A DNA stretch of 64,000 nt, taken from positions 14,461,501-14,525,500 of the forward strand of contig CM060196.1 of assembly GCA_030549335.1 (NCBI GenBank). Reading direction: 5' to 3'. This document shows, piece by piece, positions 56,686 through 64,000 of the stretch (position 1 is the first letter of the stretch; each line of letters opens with the position of its first letter). The notes beneath the pieces were generated by a model. The model searched no databases. It worked only from the letters and a program-made list of their open reading frames with translations, and was not told where the DNA came from. This DNA is from Pontederia crassipes. Taxonomy: Eukaryota > Streptophyta > Magnoliopsida > Commelinales > Pontederiaceae. The position numbers were made by a program, and so were the translations under genes.

Positions 56686-58191
56686 GGGTAAATTACACCA
56701 AATGTCCTCCAACTTTAAGATTTGCTCAGCGATACCCTCCAACTTCACTTTGTAACACAAATGTCCTTCATCTTTTAACGTGTTTCACCCGATGCCCTCT
56801 TTACCTGTGATAGTCGATTTTCTGGTTTTTCGTCGACGTGGCGTCCACGTGGCCATCTCCTCTCTCCTCCACGCAAATAGTCGTCCGACGTGGCATGTTC
56901 CGACGTGGCACATAAAATTACACTAATGCCCTTCAACTTTAAGATTTGCTCAGCGATACCCTCTAACTTCACTTTGTAACACAAATGTTCTTCATCTTTT
57001 AACGCGTTTCACCCGATGCCCTCTTTACCTGGGATAGCCGATTTCCCAGTTTTTCATCGACGTGGCGTCCACGTGACCATCTCCTCTCTCCTCCATGCAA
57101 ATAGTCATCTGACGTAGCATATTCCGACGTGGCACCACATATTAAACTATCCTACTTACCATAAGTTGACCCACTCACTGTTAAATTATTTTCTTATTTC
57201 TCTTTTTGTTGTCGTTCGCATGAAACCTCCTTCGCCGTTCGCACTCCTTCGCCGTTCGCTCTTCTTTGTCGTTCGCCTTCTTCATCGTTCACTTTTCGCG
57301 TTCGTCGGCACTGTCTTTGCTCAAATTGGTTAATTTTATGTGCATTTGGTGAGCAAACTTTAAAATTAGAGTACATTTCGCCATATGTCCTCTTTACCTA
57401 GGATAGTCGATTTTTCGATTTTTCATCGACGTGACATCCACGTGGTCATCTCATCTCTCCTCCACACAAATAGTCGTCCAACGTGGATGTGACACATAAA
57501 ATTATACCAAATGTCCTCCAACTTTAAAGTTTGCTCACCAAATACACATAAAATTACACCAATTTAGACAAAGACAACGCTGACGAATGCAAAAAGTGAA
57601 CGATGAAAGAGGCGAATGATGAAGAAGAGCGAATGACGAAGAAGAGCGAACGACGAATGATGATTCATGCGAACGACGAAAAAGAAGAAAATAAGAAAAT
57701 AATTTAATAGTGAGTGCATCAACTTACGATAAGTAAGATGATTTAATATGTGGTACCACGTCGAAGCATGTTACGTCGGACGGCTAATTGCATGGAGGAG
57801 AGATGAGATGACCACGTGGACGCTACGTCGATAAAAAATCGAAAAATCGATTGTCCTAAGTAAAAAGGGCATCGGGTGAAATGTATTAAAAGATGAAGGG
57901 CATTTGTGTTACAAAGTGAAGTTGAAGGGTATCACTGAGCAAATATTAAAGTTGGAGGGCATTGGTGTAATTTTATGTGCCACGTCGGAATATGCCACGT
58001 CGGACGACTATTTGCGTGGAGGAGAGAGGAGATGGCCACGTCGACGAAAAACCAAAAAACTGGTTATACCAGGTAAAGAGGGCATCGGGTGAAATGCGTT
58101 AAAAGATGAAGGGCATTTGTGTTACAAAATGAAGTTGGAGGGTATCGCTGAGCAAACCTTAAAGTTGGAGAGCATTTGGTGTAATTTACCC
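56686..58191. mobile_element. Foldback element, 1.5 kb, long inverted arms
   Basis: Almost the whole element is an inverted repeat: the left end GGGTAAATTACACC and right end GGTGTAATTTACCC are perfect, and the similarity continues for roughly 650 bases per arm, including cores rich in CGTTCGC / GCGAACG. Each arm itself holds two direct copies of a ~224-base unit (for example AACTTTAAGATTTGCTCAGC at 56711 and 56935). About 170 unpaired bases (57364-57535) sit near the centre and resemble a third arm unit. Flanks aattcttac / atttcttta match at 6 of 9 positions, compatible with an eroded Mutator-type duplication. The short frames in both arms are repeat-derived, not genes. Confidence 0.85.
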
Positions 58192-58584
58192 ATTTCTTTA
58201 TTTTCAATCTTTAATTTTCTTGCATCAAATGACTACTCTCAAAATTTGATCTCAAGTAGATAAAGATCGATTATTGTCGAAATGGATGTATATTACTTTA
58301 TATATTGACATTAATTTGAGATTATGTGAATTTTGTGGCGCTGAGTGATACAAAATTTCAAATATTAAAGGTAAAATGAGTTGAAAATTGGAATGAAGAG
58401 AATGAATTATTTGTTTTTATTTTAATACTTAAGCATTCATATTCTTTCATGGCTTTCGTAGATGCTTTATTTTGTACTTTTAAACATCATCACAACCTTT
58501 CCAAACAACACCATGCACAATTACCTCTATACTAAAGTGAAAAATATTTTTAAATCATAAAATTTATATATCAATATAAATAAA
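58192..58584. other. AT-rich spacer
   Basis: Between two transposable elements; nothing recognised. Confidence 0.6.
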
Positions 58585-59850
58585 GGATTATTTCATTAGA
58601 CCTCCCTTAAACTATCACTATTTTTCGCATCTAGTCATAATATATGAACCTATTGTAGCATGCTCCTAAATTTTCATTTCACTCCATCCGTCTAATTATG
58701 TTAAGTTTTCCATTTTTCCCAAGTTTCTATTTATTAAAAGACTAAACTACCTTTTATTTTAAAAGTTTAAAATAATATCTACAAAATGATAAAAAATAAA
58801 TAAAGGGCGTTGCCCCCTCTCCCTCATTGGCGTCGAAAGGAGGGGATGGCACCCCATTTTTACATCCCTGGCGAGCCCTTCCCAACCCCCTCCCCAAAGG
58901 CACACTCCCCTGGCGAGAACCCCCCTCGAACTTTTTCTCATGATATGATGTGCAAAGTCTCGCAGCATTAATGTCGATCCACTTAAGCTTGCGGCCGTCT
59001 AGTACCGTCCCAGAAGAACACATGCAACTGTCTCGTCCTACATAATATTACGGAATACTAAGTTATTCGTCTTTGTGGCACTATCTTGTAATATCATCCT
59101 TATGAATGGTGAAGTTACTCATAGAACATGTCTTTTATATTTTCACTTTTGTATTGAGACTTCTTTACTTACGATACATTAGGGAGGAGTTCACTAGTGT
59201 TTTTCTATGACCATATGTATTTTATTTTCCAGATATATAATACAAGCAAACTTGTCTAATCTTAATATCTGACCTCGAGCGTGGGGTGACAACCCATGTC
59301 AGTGATCTTTTTCGATGCTTTGTAGTTCATTGGATGCCCCTTCAAACATTAAGCACTAAAGCGCATGTATTAGTACCTCAACGCGCTAATTCCATGGTTC
59401 CATAACGTTTCATTGAACACTCTTGTCATGTTCATATTTGAAAGCTTATAAGAACGACTCTCAACATAGTCGTCTTGACCATAAGTCGTTGGAGGTGGGG
59501 TGTGGGGATGGGTGTGTGTGTGACCATCGAGCTCGTTGGGCGCCGACGATCTCGCGGTCGAGCTCACCGGGGGGTGGGCTATATTGTTGAACTTGTGGGG
59601 GGGGGGGGGGGGGGGGGGGGGTGACATCCCCTCCTTTCAGTGACGACGAGAGAAAGGGGACAACACTCCTTTTTATTTTTTGATTATTTAAATATATTTT
59701 TCAAACTTTTAATAATTAATTGAAAGGTGAGGGATAATTTGGTCTTTTAATAAATATAAAATTAAAAAATAAAAAAATTAACGAAATTAAACGGATGGAA
59801 TAAAGTGGAATTTGTCATAAGTCCAATTTTGTGTAAGTTGGAAGAAATAT
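58585..59850. mobile_element. Element with long inverted arms and GC-rich centre
   Basis: The arms (about 58670-58860 and the reverse complement of 59622-59825) align over about 190 bases, including ATTCCATCCGT / CTCCATCCGT, TATTTATTAAAAGAC and GAAAGGAGGGGATG-CACCCC. The centre (58860-59600) is GC-richer and mixed, with no convincing gene; a minus-strand frame from 59023 is partly made of arm sequence. The architecture resembles a Mutator-like element with long terminal repeats and possibly captured DNA. Outer ends and target duplication are not resolved. Confidence 0.6.
59597..59621. repeat. Poly-G run
   Basis: 25 consecutive G residues at the inner edge of the right arm of the element at 58585-59850. 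The left arm has only CACCCC at the same place, so the run expanded on one side. Confidence 0.95.
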
Positions 59851-61008
59851 TTTCACCATATTCTTTTTCACATCATGGAATATATATTGTGTCATTTGCC
59901 ATCATAGGACAGAGTCATGCTAATAAGTACCCTGAGAATTTTTTATGGATCATGTCGGTGTAAAAAAAAATGTATATTGTCTCATATCATCTATGGTCTC
60001 ATATCATCTATTATTTTATTTTAAAAGTTGTTGAATAAATTTTGTATTTTAAATTATTTTATTATTTTTTCCCAAAATTTGTGAAGGGTAGATCGTCCTT
60101 TTCAATTTGTAAAGAATATGTACTCCATCCTTTATAATTTGCAAAAATTGAGAAATTGGGATCTGATTCATTAAAAATTTGAAATATGATTCATTACAAA
60201 TTGGGATATAATTCGTTAAAATTTGGGAGGAATATCCACTCCATCATTCATAATTTGTAAAGATGTGCATCCTTCATAATTTTCAACCAACTAATATGTC
60301 GAAAATTATGATGAATCCCTTTATCTGCATTCTAACATATAGTTATTTTTTATGGATGCTTTTGAACGGATGTGATCCGTCCAAAATCCGCCACAAAAAT
60401 ATTATTTGTGGTCGAATTACAAAGGAAATATCAATTGTTTTAATTTTTTGATGATTATTATTGTAACTTTATTAAGACAATTTGGAATTATTGAACTATT
60501 GTGTCACAAACAACACTATACACATGGCAAATGATGATTAATATATAATTAAAAAACATTTCTCTTAATGCCACTTATTCGTGAGCATTTTGCCTTTTAT
60601 TATCTTTTATATATATAAAAGCACATCACAGTGGTAATTTCTCTCTTAAAATGTAGTACATTTGTTACTTGATACATAATTCTTTTTTCTCTGTTACTGT
60701 CACATTAATATGGCACAAAAAGTGAACTAATTCTGAGCTGCTAGATTAATTAACTTACAATTGGCTGGGATCAAAAGTGAAGGTAATATTGTCAAAGTAA
60801 AATTTTCGATGAGCGTCTTGGTAGCAGAATAATAATGCAACATGAATTTATTTTAAATAGTAGTTCAATTAAGACATGCATGTGTCCAGAGGTTTAAATG
60901 TAATATTACTTAGTTTTTAATATTGTTTCATAACTTCAATTCTTGATATTAATGTAATAACTTATCTATAATTTATATGATTTAATAGATGTCCCTGTCA
61001 TCAAATTC
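59851..61008. other. AT-rich spacer
   Basis: Contains short local repeats (TTTATAATTTG and GGGATATAATTCG-like phrases near 60060-60260) but no gene or element with clear ends. Confidence 0.6.
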
Positions 61009-61597
61009 CGGATGGACGGCTCGATGCGATGCATGCGGTTCAGCGTAGTTCGATGCCGACTCAGTGCCGGTTCAACGTGGTTCGATGCTGGCTCAGCGTC
61101 GATTCAATGATTGCTAATCTTCAACCCCCTTCCGGCCGCCATCGCTGCCACGATTCCTCCGTGCTGTCACTACCCCCGCCATGCTTCCTCTGTGTTTTGG
61201 AAAGGAGGCCGTCATCGCTGTTCTCATTGTCGTCCTCATCGTCGCCCCTCACAGCTACGGTCCCCTGGTTCCTATGGAATTTTGTGCCCTAGGAGCTTGC
61301 CCACCACCGTCGTCAGCATTTTCATCCTCGCCCATCTTTTGCTCGACCTGATTCACTACTGCTTCCCCGTTCTCTCACAACCTCACCATGGTCGCTCTAC
61401 CTCGCCGCGGATCTCCCTCATCCTCTTCATTTTTGCATGCCCTATGATAGGAGTTCGCACATTGTCGCCATCGGAATAGAAGCTGAAAGGATTTTTTTTT
61501 TGTTTTTTTTTTCAACCTGTTGAACCGCATTTGTTGATGGGTTGAGCCGTGATTTCTGCGCTAAACTGCCCGCATCAAATCGAGTCATCCATCCAGC
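61009..61597. mobile_element. Short GC-rich TIR element
   Basis: The left end CGGATGGACGGCTCGATGCG and the reverse complement of the right end TGGATGGATGACTCGATTTG align, continuing through GGTTCAGCG / AGTTTAGCG. The interior is GC-rich and pyrimidine-rich, unlike the AT-rich flanks, with open but featureless frames (Ser/Pro/His-rich). It could be a non-autonomous element with captured DNA. No target duplication was identified. Confidence 0.5.
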
Positions 61598-62130
61598 ATT
61601 CTACAACAAAGACAGTAAGGGGACGACATAGTATATTATATAATTAATAATCTCCTAACCTTAATATAAAATCGTTATTAAGACATATATGACGTCATAA
61701 AAAAAAAACATTGCACCATGCTTGAACGGTTACACGAGCATTAATTACATTTTAACATTTAATTGTTCATTTAATGATCTTTTAATTATGAGTTTGTTGG
61801 GATTATGTTGAAAAGAAAATCCAAACAGCTAAAAACGTCCCAACCAACTTGGAACACGTGAACGAGCTACGATGAGCCATCATCTCCGTCCATTCATCCA
61901 CATCGGAGAATAATGACCACCAGATTAACTTACAGCGGATCTCGACGTTTGATACCACACAGGAAACATCAGCAGGCGACGAGTCCATAATAGTCTTCGC
62001 AGGTCAAGTCCACCGACTAAGTCACCCGAAGCCAGTCGAGCTGGTTCCTTTCTAATTTCCACGCGCGGGACCCACTCAGTTTTCCTTTCTTGGGTGACTG
62101 ACTTGGTGCGAATTACGCAAATATTTAGAC
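61598..62130. other. Spacer upstream of the terminal gene
   Basis: AT-rich to about 61800, then mixed composition approaching the promoter of the gene starting at 62356. No coding sequence recognised. Confidence 0.55.
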
Positions 62131-62134
62131 CTCC

Positions 62135-62142
62135 TATAAAAG
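62135..62142 (+). promoter_or_regulatory. TATA box of the terminal gene
   Basis: TATAAAAG in the context CTCCTATAAAAGGGCACC. Transcription would start near 62165-62175 (CACACTCCCTCG), leaving a leader of about 185 bases rich in C and G before the start codon. Confidence 0.7.
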
Positions 62143-62355
62143 GGCACCTGGCCGAACCGTCACACTCCCTCGTTTTCTTGACCTTTGATTCCTCGATCGC
62201 CGGCGGCGATCTTTCGCACCCGCTTCCTTCCTAAACCCTCCCCGTCGGCGGCGATTCCCGCCGCCCACCCCTCAGAAGCTTGAGGAAGAAAACCGCCTGA
62301 AAACGCCGGAAGCGAGGAGCGCGTCGGCGTCGAGTCGTCTCCTCCTGCTCCCGCC

Positions 62356-62439
62356 ATGGAAGTGCCGCCCTCGCCCCCTTCGCCGTCGCCGATCGTCTGC
62401 GGAGTGGAGCCGCCGGTTGTTCGCAGCGAGCTCCCCCAG
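62356..62439 (+). CDS. First exon of an unidentified gene (28 codons, continues beyond window)
   Basis: Encodes MEVPPSPPSPSPIVCGVEPP followed by VVRSELPQ, then a donor CAG|GTTTGT. The start codon is in a good context (CGCCATGG) and a TATA box lies 220 bases upstream. The Pro/Ser-rich start identifies no family. The following 1.56 kb to the window end is read as intron 1, with no second exon recognised. An upstream minus-strand frame over the same GC-rich leader is an artefact. Confidence 0.6.
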
Positions 62440-62664
62440 GTTTGTGTCTCGATATGTTCTCCCTTTGGCCAATCTTTGGTGCTTGGATTTAGAGTTCGTG
62501 TGAAATCTATGTGATGTTCTTGGTTAAAATTCCCTTATTTACTTTTTGGGATGAGCGATGCTTCGGGCCCGTCGACAATTGTTGGTGTATGCTCGGACTT
62601 TAGTTTGTCATTTTCTCCATGAGATAGGTCGTTCATCGTTGATGTTCGGATGTTCGAATCTTAT

Positions 62665-63521
62665 GGTCTGTTTGGCAAATAACTAGGGATGGGATGGGAT
62701 GGGATGGGATGGGATGGGATGTGATGTGGTGGTGTGGTGAGTGATGTGGATGGTGTGGTGAGTGATGGGGTGGGTAACGTGGTGTGTGATGGGGTCGGTA
62801 GCGTGGTGTGTTATTAGTCATGTTTGGATAATAAATTATATAAAATGTGTGGTGAGGTAATGAAGATTTTATTTGTATAAAAGTTATTTTTATCTTTTAT
62901 TATATATTTAAAGTATTTATAATCATTAATTAGGGGTGAGCATGAAATCGGACGACCCGCACCGACTCGGATTTTTCAAATTTTTCATGGATGATGGATG
63001 ATGGATGATGGATAATTGGTTCAGGATCGAGTCTTATTGCGTTGACACCCGACCAGGTCATGACCGAATCTGGGTTTTACATTCTGACCTAGTTGAATAT
63101 ATTATATTAATGTTAAATTATTTTTAAATAGTATATTTATGTTTATTTTGAATAAAATTTTATATTTACTAAAAAGTTTTATTTAATAAAAATTATAGAT
63201 AAATATGTATTGATATTAGAAAAAGATAATATATCAATGAATGAGAGAGAGAGGAGAAAGAGAGAGAGAGGTGATTTAATTTGGTAAGAAGAGTAATAAT
63301 TTAATTTGGTAATAAAAAAAAAGAAAAAGAGGTTAATTTGGTTTAAAATAATCTATCCCTCCTTATTCCATCAATTTGGTGGAATGAAAAATGTGATGTT
63401 TAAAAGACTTAGCTATTCCACCTCACCCCTCTTAAATAAAAAATGTAATCAAGCATCATTTAACTAATTTCATTCCCTCGTATTCCGCCCTACCCCTTCA
63501 TATCTCTCAATCCAAACAGAC
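62665..63521. mobile_element. MITE in intron 1 of the terminal gene
   Basis: Inverted ends GGTCTGTTTGG and CCAAACAGAC, flanked by the direct repeat tcttat (62659-62664 and 63522-63527). Next to the left end is a minisatellite of GGGAT/GGATG units (about 62687-62721) followed by GTGATG/GTGGTG variants. The right end carries the corresponding CATTCC/CACCCC-type words. No coding capacity. Confidence 0.6.
62932..63240. mobile_element. Possible hAT-type MITE fragment nested in the intron MITE
   Basis: Begins TAGGGGTGAGCATG with GACGACCCG and GGATTTTT words reminiscent of the hAT elements at 39.7 and 43.6 kb, and contains three GGATGAT units (62990-63012). The right end is not found, so it may be truncated. 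Confidence 0.35.
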
Positions 63522-63527
63522 TCTTAT

Positions 63528-64000
63528 AGTTATAACTGGTGGTAAATTGTCGATGCACAGTTAATATACTTGTACTTATCCTTCTTTAGATTCTTGGCTT
63601 GTTTTTAACCCTTACCCGAATTCTCGAGTTCAACATATTAAATCAACCAAATGCAGTAGCTTTGAGCGTCGGTTTTCATTCTGAGTTTGTGTGAGTGATC
63701 CTTATTTGCAATGCTGGTGTTTTGTGTTCCTTGAGTTACTGTGGTATTCAAGGGTCAGATTTCATTTCTGGGTCATGGTTAGTGATAAAAATATTTTCCT
63801 TAGTACTTTGGTGGTGGATGATGGTAATAATGTTAACTAACTCAAGATTTTAAAGGAAGATGATTGGTGATGATGCACAGATGATTTGTTTTTTTTTATT
63901 ATAGTGCAATCTTTCTTTTCTTGTAAAATTGACGGTGTCTTGAAGTTGTTTACAAATTGCTAGTTAAAGTAAGCTTCTTTTGCTTTGTGGAAAAAAAAAT
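63528..64000 (+). other. Intron continuing past the window end
   Basis: T-rich intron-like sequence with no recognisable exon. Confidence 0.4.

Noticed and set aside
57904-58092. Similar small frames in both arms of the foldback element (also 56775-56984)
   Set aside because: The two peptides are alike only because the arms are inverted repeats; no sign of selection or a known domain.

Overview
This is plant nuclear DNA: AT-rich spacers, spliced genes with GT-AG introns, and families found only in land plants (a CASP-like membrane protein, a DREPP/PCAP protein, a cellulose synthase-like D protein). The mix of very GC-rich and AT-rich genes, GC-rich first exons and Au-type SINEs suggest a monocot, probably not a grass. 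I cannot name the species. No bacterial, organellar or viral gene was recognised.

Layout. 1-14.3 kb has no intact gene. It is a stack of nested transposable elements: an old GC-rich element (about 4.0-13.6 kb) holds a TIR element (5018-10151), which holds a second TIR element (5028-8917), which holds a 2.8 kb solo LTR (5652-8490). A second solo LTR (10291-12669) sits separately in the oldest layer. 14.35-31.95 kb (+) is one gene for a long-form tRNase Z. It has 13 coding exons (998 codons) spread over 17.6 kb, and its introns carry five SINEs, a LINE, a Pack-MULE-like element, MITE-like DNA and several local tandem duplications. 32.69-33.47 kb (+) is a CASP-like protein and 36.46-37.56 kb (+) a DREPP/PCAP protein. 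37.6-45.3 kb is AT-rich spacer with two hAT-type MITEs. 45.31-48.87 kb (+) is an exostosin-family (GT47) glycosyltransferase, convergent with a CSLD gene at 49.64-53.00 kb (-). 53.2-62.1 kb is spacer with a truncated LINE, a 1.5 kb foldback element and two GC-rich elements with long inverted repeats. At 62.36 kb (+) a new gene begins: only its first 28 codons are visible, and its first intron already contains a MITE.

Functionally, tRNase Z matures tRNA 3' ends, probably in mitochondria and/or the nucleus. The GT47 enzyme (Golgi) and CSLD both make wall polysaccharides, while CASP-like and DREPP proteins act at the plasma membrane. They are separate transcription units. I see no operon-like or pathway cluster, and the convergent GT47-CSLD pair looks coincidental.

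Exon borders were worked out by hand from splice signals and reading frame. In all four complete genes every intron removal keeps frame to the stop codon, which is good internal support. No new biological system was found. The most unusual items are the decoded transposon stack, the Pack-MULE-like element with a secreted-type reading frame, a GC-AG intron and a partial exon duplication in tRNase Z, a CSLD without a cysteine-rich N-terminus, and a DREPP protein without the usual glycine 2.
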